From Eubacteriales Family XIII. Incertae Sedis bacterium (GTDB lineage: Bacteria > Bacillota_A > Clostridia > Peptostreptococcales > Anaerovoracaceae), in NCBI GenBank assembly GCA_031278145.1, contig JAITLA010000158.1:1-7671 (forward strand): a DNA stretch of 7,671 nucleotides, read 5' to 3'. Both the position numbers and the translations under genes were made by a program. The stretch's first letter is position 1. Every line of letters starts with the position of its first letter. Of this stretch, positions 1 through 6,084 are shown in pieces. Below the pieces are notes generated by a model. That model was not told the origin of the DNA. It saw nothing but the letters and a program-made list of their open reading frames with translations, and searched no databases.

Positions 1-181
1 CCCCGTTTGCGCCTTTTGCAAACGGTTGGAAGGAGCCACTCGACAACTCCCCCGCTTTAGCGGGTTAGGAGTTTACCGTCCCCGCCGCCTCGCAGAACAC
101 AGCCGCCGGGGGACTGCAAGCCCACGCGGGCCGGATGAAGCGCCGGTCCCGGCCTTTCGCCGGGGGATTGGGCGGCGTCGT
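1..181. other. Gene-free GC-rich stretch with several hairpins
   Basis: No supported gene lies here. Three hairpins are visible: 3-10 with 18-25 (CCGTTTGC, eight bp); 45-73, built of AACTCC/GGAGTT and CCCGC/GCGGG around a TTTA loop with a three-nt bulge; and 148-153 with 159-164 (CCCGGC, six bp). None has a T-run inside the window. It could be a long 3' untranslated region of the comEA-DUF896 transcript, or part of a structured RNA that continues past the left edge. I could not match it to RNase P, SRP, 6S or tmRNA. Confidence 0.45.
3..25 (-). terminator. Possible terminator of comEA-DUF896, T-tract outside window
   Basis: On the minus strand CCGTTTGC (25-18) and GCAAACGG (10-3) form a perfect eight-bp stem with a seven-nt loop, 157 nt after the DUF896 stop. 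Any T-run would lie past position 1, so this cannot be confirmed from the window. Confidence 0.3.
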
Positions 182-370
182 TCAATCACCGCCCTCGCCA
201 TCGACAAACTCGATGGATTCGAGCCGGGCGCGAAAACTCTCGCGGAAGTTCCTCAGGTATTCCGCGCGCAGGGCGCGCTGTTCCGCCTGTTCCGCCGGGC
301 TGAGCGGCGTATGCTTCGACTTTCGCGCGAGTTCGTTGATACGCGCGAGTTTTTCTTCCGATACGATCAT
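182..370 (-). CDS. DUF896 (YnzC/UPF0291) small protein
   Basis: The 62-residue product matches the DUF896 family, found mainly in Bacillota, across its length: MIVSEEKLARINELARKSK, then an acidic turn (LSPAEQAEQ, 23-31), then a helix with AEYLRNFRESFRARLESIEFVD. Family members form a two-helix hairpin; the molecular role is not established. AGGAGG at 383-378 lies seven nt before the ATG at 370, and the stop is TGA at 184-182. It follows comEA by 53 nt with no terminator between, so the two are probably co-transcribed; I know of no functional link between DUF896 and competence. Confidence 0.93.
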   Translation of the reverse strand: MIVSEEKLARINELARKSKHTPLSPAEQAEQRALRAEYLRNFRESFRARLESIEFVDGEGGD

Positions 371-423
371 GCGCTCCCCTCCTCGGCGGCAAAACGCGGC
401 GAGGCCCGCAGGCGCTTCGCCTC

Positions 424-1170
424 CTAATCGACCGCGATCTTATCCTTGAGCTTCTCGAAGGTCTTGTCCCCGATACCGCTGACGTTCTTGATGTCCTCTG
501 CGCGCGCGAAGCGCCCGTGCGCCGCGCGGTAATCCAAAATCTTTTGCGCCGTGGACGGCCCGACGCCGTCCAGCCTTTGCAGTTCCGCGGAATCTGCCGT
601 ATTGATGTTGACGGGCCTCGCCGCCTCGTCCGCCGCCGAAGCCAAGGACCGGGACGCCGCGTTTGTGACGCCCACACCCGCGCCGCCGCCGGCCGATTGC
701 GGAACCGGGGTCTCTTCGGCGCTCTCTTCCTTGCTCGGAATGTATATCCTGTCGCCGTCCCGCAGCACGGTCGCCCGGTTGATCGCCCGTATATCCGCCT
801 GCGGAAGCAAACCGCCCGCGGCTTCAAGTGCCTCGTACACGCGGCTGCCCGCGGGCAGAACCAGCACGGTCGGGCTTTGCACCGCGCCGCCGACGTCCAC
901 CACAATCGTTTCGAGCGCCGCCGGCGCCTCTGTTTCGGCCGCCGGCGCCTCCGTGCCGGCGTTTTCCTCCGTCGCGGACGATGCCTCGGCGGCGGCCTCC
1001 CCTTCCCCCGGCACCTCCACACCGCCCGTTATCAGGATCTCCCCGGCCTCCGCGCCGCCGGCGCTTCTGTGCAGATACAGCCCGATTGCACAGGAGAGCA
1101 GGACGAGCACGGCCAAAATTTTTGCGTACAGTTTGTAATTCTTCGCAAACGCGCGCAGAACAGCTTCCAT
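424..1170 (-). CDS. comEA: ComEA competence DNA receptor
   Basis: ComEA is the membrane-anchored protein that binds double-stranded DNA outside the cell and passes it to the ComEC channel during transformation. The 248-residue product has a single membrane anchor (about 17-33, AKILAVLVLLSCAIGLYL), an Ala/Glu-rich low-complexity linker (about 54-87), an SLBB-type domain (about 88-146, starting TIVVDVGGAVQSP), a second Gly/Ala linker and a C-terminal helix-hairpin-helix DNA-binding domain (187-246) that opens VNINTADSAEL and contains hairpins DGVGPSTA (201-208) and SGIGDKTF (231-238). This is the standard Bacillota layout, slightly longer than B. subtilis ComEA because of the linkers. It has its own promoter and a strong ribosome binding site. 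No comEB or comEC is visible; the next gene is a DUF896 protein. Confidence 0.96.
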   Translation of the reverse strand: MEAVLRAFAKNYKLYAKILAVLVLLSCAIGLYLHRSAGGAEAGEILITGGVEVPGEGEAAAEASSATEENAGTEAPAAETEAPAALETIVVDVGGAVQSPTVLVLPAGSRVYEALEAAGGLLPQADIRAINRATVLRDGDRIYIPSKEESAEETPVPQSAGGGAGVGVTNAASRSLASAADEAARPVNINTADSAELQRLDGVGPSTAQKILDYRAAHGRFARAEDIKNVSGIGDKTFEKLKDKIAVD

Positions 1171-1181
1171 CGCATCCTCCC

Positions 1182-1258
1182 TTCGTCAATTCATACATCT
1201 GCATCCTATTCTACATTATTATAGAACCGATGTCAATATGTTCTAATAAATTGACGAA
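1182..1258. repeat. Perfect 10-bp inverted repeat flanking the comEA promoter
   Basis: TTCGTCAATT at 1182-1191 and its exact reverse complement AATTGACGAA at 1249-1258 are separated by 57 bp that contain the whole comEA promoter. The core GTCAAT occurs a third time at 1232-1237, overlapping the -35 box. The left arm touches the comEA ribosome binding site. Possible readings are a pair of operator half-sites, or a helix formed only in read-through RNA from the upstream operon, which would place the stem right against the ribosome binding site. Chance cannot be excluded. Confidence 0.6.
1208..1236 (-). promoter_or_regulatory. Sigma-A-type promoter of comEA
   Basis: On the minus strand TTGACA (1236-1231) is followed by 17 nt and TAGAAT (1213-1208). 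The -35 is perfect and the -10 has one mismatch. A TATAAT also occurs inside the spacer but lacks a -35 at the right distance. The start would lie near 1201, with a short leader and a GGGAGG ribosome binding site (1181-1176) five nt before the comEA ATG. It makes competence gene comEA independent of the upstream unit. Confidence 0.85.
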
Positions 1259-1320
1259 AAGATTTTGTGACGGCCTCCGCGCAAAGGTATACGGTTCACG
1301 GCGGCCGGAGCGCCGAATCG

Positions 1321-2016
1321 CTATACGTCGCAGAGATATTCCAAGGGCATCAGCACTTCCCCCTTCCAGCCGAGCATCGCCGTCCGCTCAAAGCTGACGG
1401 CGGCGCGGTCGTAAGCCCGCCCGCTGCACGCGTAGAAGCATTGCAGCATGCGTTCCGGGTTCAGGTTCGCGGCGCTGCCGCAGTGCAGGGTCGATGTTAA
1501 CGTAATTTTATTCTCGTCAACCATAAGCGGCTTGAGCGCGAGGATCATGGGCCGGATGTCGACGGCCGCCTCCCGTTTTCGCGGTGTTTCCGCCATGATG
1601 CACTCGCGTCCGAAAAACTCCGCCACCGCCTCCCGATAGGCGTGGAAGAAGGGGATCTCGATGCGGTATTTGGCGGCGGCGACGAGGGAGGACGCGGATT
1701 TTCCGGGATGCGGAATACACCTGAGCTCCAAGATCCGGATGCCCTGCGGCAGCAACGCGTTGAAGCGCTCCTTGAGCGCGGCCGGCTGTTGCCGCGCGGC
1801 TTCCTCCCCCGTTTCAAACTCCAGATATTCGGAAACGGAAGCGTGCCCGAGCGACAAGGGCTGGGCGAAGCTGAGCTTGGGGTGCGGATTGAAGCCCTTC
1901 GAGTATTTCAGATCGACGCGCAGCATCTTGATGGCGCGATGAAACAGCCTTTGCGTATCGAGATGCGAAATATAGATCATGTTATCTTTTTTTTCGAATT
2001 TTGCTAAATATCTCAT
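1321..2016 (-). CDS. DUF2344 / TIGR03936 radical SAM-associated protein
   Basis: This 231-residue protein belongs to the family that travels with, or is fused to, TIGR03960 radical SAM proteins. The diagnostic parts are at the N-terminus: FEKKDNMIYISHLD (7-20) and YSKGFNPHPKLSFAQPLSLG (38-57). Its reaction is not known; the constant pairing implies a shared substrate or complex. I place the start at ATG 2016, which gives MRYLAKFEKK as in the family and lies five nt after the upstream TGA. A TTG at 2025 overlaps that TGA as TTGA and would add three residues; neither has a strong ribosome binding site, so coupled re-initiation is likely. An eight-A run (1994-1987) sits in codons 8-10. A TAG stop at 1323-1321 ends the obg-radical SAM unit, with no obvious terminator. 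Confidence 0.92.
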   Translation of the reverse strand: MRYLAKFEKKDNMIYISHLDTQRLFHRAIKMLRVDLKYSKGFNPHPKLSFAQPLSLGHASVSEYLEFETGEEAARQQPAALKERFNALLPQGIRILELRCIPHPGKSASSLVAAAKYRIEIPFFHAYREAVAEFFGRECIMAETPRKREAAVDIRPMILALKPLMVDENKITLTSTLHCGSAANLNPERMLQCFYACSGRAYDRAAVSFERTAMLGWKGEVLMPLEYLCDV

Positions 2017-2021
2017 TTGCT

Positions 2022-4412
2022 TCAACCGGGCCCGCCCGCCCGCCTAAAATAGTCGCCGGCGGAATCGTCCTTCCGGCAGTTGAGGCCGCAGCCCGTGCAG
2101 CCCTCCCTGCAATCGCGCGTGATGTATTCGCAGTGGGCGCGTTCCCATTCGGACAGCAGATATGCCCTGTGCACGCCGCAGCTGATGTGATCCCAAGGGA
2201 GCGGGTCGTCTATCGCAAAGGCGGACGCGTCGACGGAGAGGCCCTCTTCCGCGAAGGCCCGCATCCAAAGGTCGTAACGAAAGTGCTCGTGCCAGCTGTC
2301 GAAGCGGCAGCCGAGCGCCGCGGCGCGCGCGATCACGGACAGCATGCGCCTGTCCCCGCGCGCGAGAAGCGCCTCTATGTGGCTGCTGCGCGTATCGTGA
2401 AACCGGAAGCTCACGCCCTTGATCCGGCCGAGGGCCTCCTTGAGGTACAGGTTTTTTTCGTACAGCGATTCCTGGCTGTCCTGCGCCGCCCATTGAAAGG
2501 GCGTATGCGGCTTGGGCACGAAATTCGACACGCTGACCGCCAGCGAAAACGTGCGGTTTTCTTTTTTCTGCAAGGAGCGCGCCGCCTGCATCGTTTTTCT
2601 TGTCACGGAAACGATGGCCTCAAGATCCGCCTGCGTTTCCGTCGGCAAACCGACCATGAAATAGAATTTGACGTGCTTCCAGCCCAGCCGGACGGCTTCT
2701 TCGACGGCCGTCAGGATCTCCTCTTCCGTGATCGTCGTGTTGATCGCGTTGCGCAAGCGTTGGCTGCCGGCCTCCGGCGCGAAGGTGAGCCCGGATTTCT
2801 TGTACCGGCGCAGCTCCTTCAGGATGTCGGAGGAAAAGGAATCCAAGCGCAGCGAGGGGATCGAAAGGGAGATGTTCTCGCGCTTGCAGTATTCCATGAG
2901 CTGCATCACGAGCAGCTCTATGCCGGAGTAATCGCCCGTGGAGAGCGAAAGCAGCGAAACCTCGTCGTAACCCGTGTTTTGGAGCTGGGCCTCCACGCTC
3001 TGCCTTATCAGCGACTGCGTGCGTTCCCGCACGGGCCGATAGATCATGCCCGCCTGGCAGAAGCGGCAGCCCCTCGTGCAGCCCCGAAAGATCTCCACGG
3101 CCGCGCGGTCGTGCACCGTTTCAATCAGGTGAACCACGGGCCTTGTCGGGATGATCGCCTTGCAGAAGTCCGAAACGATGCGTTTGTTTATGCGCCGGGG
3201 CGCATCCTCCGCAAGCCTTTCGAGCCCCAAAAACGCCCCGGACGCACTGTAGCGCGGCGCGTAGAACGAGGGAACGTACACCCCCTCGCTTCGCGCCGCC
3301 GCCCGCAGGAATTCCCGCTTTCCGCCGCGTCCGCCGCCGGCCTTCCAGGCGATGAAAAGCGCGCACAGCTCCGGCAGAACCTCCTCGCCGTCCCCGATCA
3401 CCACCAGATCGAATACGTCCGCCAAGGGCTCCGGATTGAAGGCGCAGGGGCCTCCCGCGACGATCAGCGGATCGGCTTCCGCGCGGTCCGCGCTGCGCAC
3501 GGCAAGGCCGGCCTGCTCGAGCATGCAGAGGACATTCGTGAACGAGAGCTCGAATTGCAGCGTGAAACCCAGCATGTCGAGCCGCCCCACGGGGCTTCTC
3601 GATTCTATGGCAAACAGCGGCAGGCCGTGCTTCTTCATAACGGCGGCCATGTCCGGCGCCGGCGCGAACACGCGTTCGCACCAGACCCCCGCCTGCGCGT
3701 TCAGCAGGTGATACAGTATCTGTATACCCGCCCAGGACATGCCAATCTCATAGCTGTCCGGGAAGGCGAGGCCGAAGCGCAGGGAAACCGCGGAAGCGTC
3801 CTTGTACACCGCGTTCCGCTCGCCGCCCGTGTACCTTCCCGGCTTTTCCACGCGGAGCAGCAGGGCCTCGAGCTTCGGCGCGGGCACGCCGCAGATCGCG
3901 TCCAGGCTTCGCCCGAGCCGTTCCTCGAGCGCGCGGATAAAAGCCCTGCTCCTTTCCATGCGCTCCGTGATCCTCGATACGGCCCGCGCATCGTGCGAGA
4001 AGCGCGCGAGCACATCCTCCATGCGCGCTTCAAAGCCGACGCAGACATTTTCGCGGATCATGCGATCCCCGAGGCAAACCGCGTCGAGCTCCGTGATCTC
4101 CGTGAGCTTGTCCGGAAACGCGTGGTCCATATGCCGCGACACGATCTCCGCGACCCGCGCGAAGCCCCGCTTTCGCAGCAACTCCGCGCCGACGTGCGCG
4201 TGCCGCGCCTCCGTCCTCGCGATGTCGTGCAGCAAGGCCGCCGCCGCGATCAGATCGAGATCCAGCGCAAAGCCCGCGTCCGAAAGCGCCGCGCCTATGC
4301 GGCCCGCGACATCCGAAACCGCCAAACAATGCCGGATTACATGCTCCGGCGTATTGTTCGACTTGAGCAGGGACAGGCATTCTTCTCTTGTCGGAATCGA
4401 ATTCAAAACCAT
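2022..4412 (-). CDS. HD-domain / TIGR03960 B12-binding-type radical SAM fusion protein
   Basis: The 796-residue product joins two modules. Residues 1-170 are an HD phosphohydrolase-type domain with His28, the His62-Asp63 pair (LLHDIAR), His71/73 and His94 as likely metal ligands. Residues 180-796 match the whole length of the TIGR03960 radical SAM family (usually about 610-620 residues), opening LLLRVEKPGRYTGGERNAV. The family's N-terminal B12-binding-like part is followed by the [4Fe-4S]/SAM motif RGCTRGCRFCQ (Cys445, 449, 452) and ends with CREGCTGCGLNC (Cys768, 772, 775, 779), which may hold a second cluster. The reaction is unknown for this family. The ATG at 4412 has a TAA codon two codons upstream in frame and no clear Shine-Dalgarno, so translation may be coupled to obg, whose stop is 18 nt before. 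The HD part is more like the HD domains attached to MobA-type nucleotidyltransferases than like YqeK; that is an impression. Confidence 0.93.
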   Translation of the reverse strand: MVLNSIPTREECLSLLKSNNTPEHVIRHCLAVSDVAGRIGAALSDAGFALDLDLIAAAALLHDIARTEARHAHVGAELLRKRGFARVAEIVSRHMDHAFPDKLTEITELDAVCLGDRMIRENVCVGFEARMEDVLARFSHDARAVSRITERMERSRAFIRALEERLGRSLDAICGVPAPKLEALLLRVEKPGRYTGGERNAVYKDASAVSLRFGLAFPDSYEIGMSWAGIQILYHLLNAQAGVWCERVFAPAPDMAAVMKKHGLPLFAIESRSPVGRLDMLGFTLQFELSFTNVLCMLEQAGLAVRSADRAEADPLIVAGGPCAFNPEPLADVFDLVVIGDGEEVLPELCALFIAWKAGGGRGGKREFLRAAARSEGVYVPSFYAPRYSASGAFLGLERLAEDAPRRINKRIVSDFCKAIIPTRPVVHLIETVHDRAAVEIFRGCTRGCRFCQAGMIYRPVRERTQSLIRQSVEAQLQNTGYDEVSLLSLSTGDYSGIELLVMQLMEYCKRENISLSIPSLRLDSFSSDILKELRRYKKSGLTFAPEAGSQRLRNAINTTITEEEILTAVEEAVRLGWKHVKFYFMVGLPTETQADLEAIVSVTRKTMQAARSLQKKENRTFSLAVSVSNFVPKPHTPFQWAAQDSQESLYEKNLYLKEALGRIKGVSFRFHDTRSSHIEALLARGDRRMLSVIARAAALGCRFDSWHEHFRYDLWMRAFAEEGLSVDASAFAIDDPLPWDHISCGVHRAYLLSEWERAHCEYITRDCREGCTGCGLNCRKDDSAGDYFRRAGGPG

Positions 4413-4430
4413 GGCTTACAGTTTGTCAGT

Positions 4431-5711
4431 CTATTCGTCATACCAGATAAATTCAAAATCGCGGATCCGGACCGTATCCCCGTCGCGCAGTCCCATCGCC
4501 TTGAGCCGGTCTGCGGCGCCGCATTTTTCGATGTGCTTGTACAGATAGCGCACCGATCCCATGTCGTTGAAATTCGTCGAGTTGAAGATCTTCAAAAGCT
4601 GCGGGCCCGCAAGCACGTAGACGGGTCCGTCCATCGATATCGCAACATCCCTGTAATGCGGATCTTCCTCGGGCCGCAGGACATCGAAACGCGCTTGGGC
4701 GACCTCTTCCGCCTCGGTGTGCGACAGCGCGCCGGCGGCGGCGTTCATGAGCTCCGAAACGCCTTGCCGCGCGGCCGCGGACACGGCAAACACCGCAAAG
4801 CCGAGCGCTTCCGCCTCGCGCTTGAACGCGAGGTATTCCGCGCTTTCCGCGCCGATCAGATCGATCTTGTTGGCGGCGATCAATTGCGGTTTACATAATA
4901 GGTTTACGGTATGAGCTTGGAGCTCCGCGTTGATCGTGCGCAGATCCCGGGCCGGATCCCGCCCTTCCTGTCCGGAAACGTCCACGACGTGGATCAAGAC
5001 CTTCGTTCGCTCTATGTGCTTGAGGAATTCCGTGCCGAGCCCCGCGCCCGCGTGGGCGCCCTCGATCAGGCCGGGGATGTCCGCCATGACGAAGCTCGTG
5101 TCATGCAGCGCGACCACGCCGAGGTTGGGCGTCGTCGTCGTGAAAGGATAGTTGCCTATCTTGGGGTTCGCGCGCGTGGCTGCGGAGAGCAGGGTGGACT
5201 TCCCGACGTTCGGAAAGCCTATAAGGCCGACATCGGCTATCAGCTTGAGCTCCAAGAGGACCTTGCGTTCCGTCGCAAAGCCGCCGGCCTCGGCGAAATT
5301 CGGCGCTTGGCGAACGGGCGTCTTGAAATTCACGTTGCCCTTGCCGCCCCTGCCGCCCTTCGCCGCCACAACGCGGTCGCCGGCGCGGACGAGGTCCCGG
5401 ATGACGAGGCCGCTCGCCTCGTCCGTGATTACCGTGCCGGGGGGCAGCTTGATCACGAGGTCCTCTCCGTTCTTCCCGAAGCGCTTGCGCCCCGTGCCGT
5501 CCTGCCCGTCCTGCGCCGCGTAGCGCCTCTTGTATTTGAAATCCATCAGGGTGCGCAGACCGTCGTCCGCGACGAATACGACATCGCCGCCATTGCCGCC
5601 GTTCCCTCCGTCCGGACCGCCGTCCGGCACATAGGGTTCTCTGCGAAACGATACGGCGCCGGCGCCGCCCCTGCCCGATCTGATGGTGATGACCGCCCTG
5701 TCTACAAACAT
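4431..5711 (-). CDS. obg: Obg/CgtA ribosome-assembly GTPase
   Basis: Obg is a conserved GTPase that acts in late 50S subunit assembly and links ribosome production to growth and stress. The 426-residue product has all three family domains. The glycine-rich Obg fold covers about residues 1-158 (GGPDGGNGGNGGD at 31-43). The G domain follows with the P-loop GFPNVGKST (165-173), switch I Thr run after NYPF (187-194), DIPG (211-214), NKID (281-284) and SAA (311-313). The C-terminal OCT domain (about 342-426) is complete and ends DFEFIWYDE. The ATG at 5711 is preferred over one at 5732 because GAGGAAGG lies just before it and the family begins MFVDRA. Residues 267-276 are encoded by an AT-rich patch with unusual codons. 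The next gene starts 18 nt downstream. Confidence 0.97.
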   Translation of the reverse strand: MFVDRAVITIRSGRGGAGAVSFRREPYVPDGGPDGGNGGNGGDVVFVADDGLRTLMDFKYKRRYAAQDGQDGTGRKRFGKNGEDLVIKLPPGTVITDEASGLVIRDLVRAGDRVVAAKGGRGGKGNVNFKTPVRQAPNFAEAGGFATERKVLLELKLIADVGLIGFPNVGKSTLLSAATRANPKIGNYPFTTTTPNLGVVALHDTSFVMADIPGLIEGAHAGAGLGTEFLKHIERTKVLIHVVDVSGQEGRDPARDLRTINAELQAHTVNLLCKPQLIAANKIDLIGAESAEYLAFKREAEALGFAVFAVSAAARQGVSELMNAAAGALSHTEAEEVAQARFDVLRPEEDPHYRDVAISMDGPVYVLAGPQLLKIFNSTNFNDMGSVRYLYKHIEKCGAADRLKAMGLRDGDTVRIRDFEFIWYDE

Positions 5712-5738
5712 GCCTTCCTCAAAAAAGCGCATCCCCGG

Positions 5739-5766
5739 AAAAAAAGCCCCTATGCTTCATAGGGGC
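5739..5766 (-). terminator. Intrinsic terminator after rpmA
   Basis: On the minus strand a perfect nine-bp stem, GCCCCTATG (5766-5758) with CATAGGGGC (5754-5746), has a three-nt AAG loop and is followed at once by seven T (5745-5739). This is a textbook Rho-independent terminator. It starts ten bp after the rpmA stop and ends 27 bp before the obg ATG, leaving no room for a promoter between it and obg. Confidence 0.92.
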
Positions 5767-5775
5767 CATCCTGCG

Positions 5776-6042
5776 CTACGCTTCCCGTGCTTTCGGATAT
5801 ACGCTGACCTGCTTTCGCGTCTTGTCGTATCTTTCGAATTTGACCGCTCCGCTTATCTTGGCAAACAGCGTGTCGTCCCCGCCTCTTCCCACGTTGTTGC
5901 CGGGGTGGAATTTCGTACCCCGCTGCCGCACGAGAATGCTGCCGGCGCTGACATACTGGCCGTCCCCGCGCTTGACGCCAAGGCGTTTCGACTCGCTTTC
6001 GCGACCGTTCTTGGAACTGCCCACACCCTTTTTACTCGCCAT
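5776..6042 (-). CDS. rpmA: Large-subunit ribosomal protein L27 (mature-type N-terminus)
   Basis: The 88-residue product reads [20 protein letters not shown] at its start, the typical L27 N-terminus that reaches the peptidyl transferase centre, followed by the family core with [16 protein letters not shown] at about residues 43-58. The ATG at 6042 is chosen because a GGAGG site lies five nt before it and the protein then matches the family start; two upstream in-frame ATGs (6081 and 6054) would only add residues unlike L27, and the nearer one overlaps the ribosome binding site. Many Bacillota make L27 with a short pre-sequence that the protease Prp removes, and encode prp between rplU and rpmA. 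Here there is neither. Residue 3 is Ser where His is usual. TAG stop at 5778-5776, ten bp before a terminator. Confidence 0.95.
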   Translation of the reverse strand: MASKKGVGSSKNGRESESKRLGVKRGDGQYVSAGSILVRQRGTKFHPGNNVGRGGDDTLFAKISGAVKFERYDKTRKQVSVYPKAREA

Positions 6043-6084
6043 AACCGCCTCCATTGCGGCCCTCGGCCGCCACAAACACATCCA

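Noticed and set aside
18..67. A tmRNA-like tag reading on the plus strand: from GCA AAC to ...GCT TTA GCG GGT TAG, ending DNSPALAG
   Set aside because: The end resembles a tmRNA tag, but the needed 3' half with a T-arm and CCACCA end is not found in the following 280 nt, that space is taken by the DUF896 gene, and both ends of the tag would be locked in stable hairpins.
148..164. CCCGGC/GCCGGG hairpin shortly after DUF896 as its terminator
   Set aside because: No T-run follows on either strand.
371..423. Small hairpin AGGCG-AAG-CGCCT between comEA and DUF896
   Set aside because: Five bp, no T-run, and it overlaps alternative pairings; too weak to call a terminator or processing site.
1259..1320. 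Possible terminator after the DUF2344 gene
   Set aside because: Only short, mismatched GC pairings (five bp) are visible and no T-run follows them.
2001..4898. A 965-codon open frame on the plus strand
   Set aside because: It lies wholly opposite the HD-radical SAM gene, and most of its right end opposite obg. Long antisense frames arise in GC-rich genes with few stop-forming codons; the product has no recognisable domain and the composition (Arg, His, Ala) is typical of such shadows.
6043..6081. Longer L27 start at 6081 or 6054 as a Prp-type pre-sequence
   Set aside because: The added residues ([13 protein letters not shown]) do not resemble the known Prp cleavage pre-sequence, and the GGAGG site for the ATG at 6042 lies within them.
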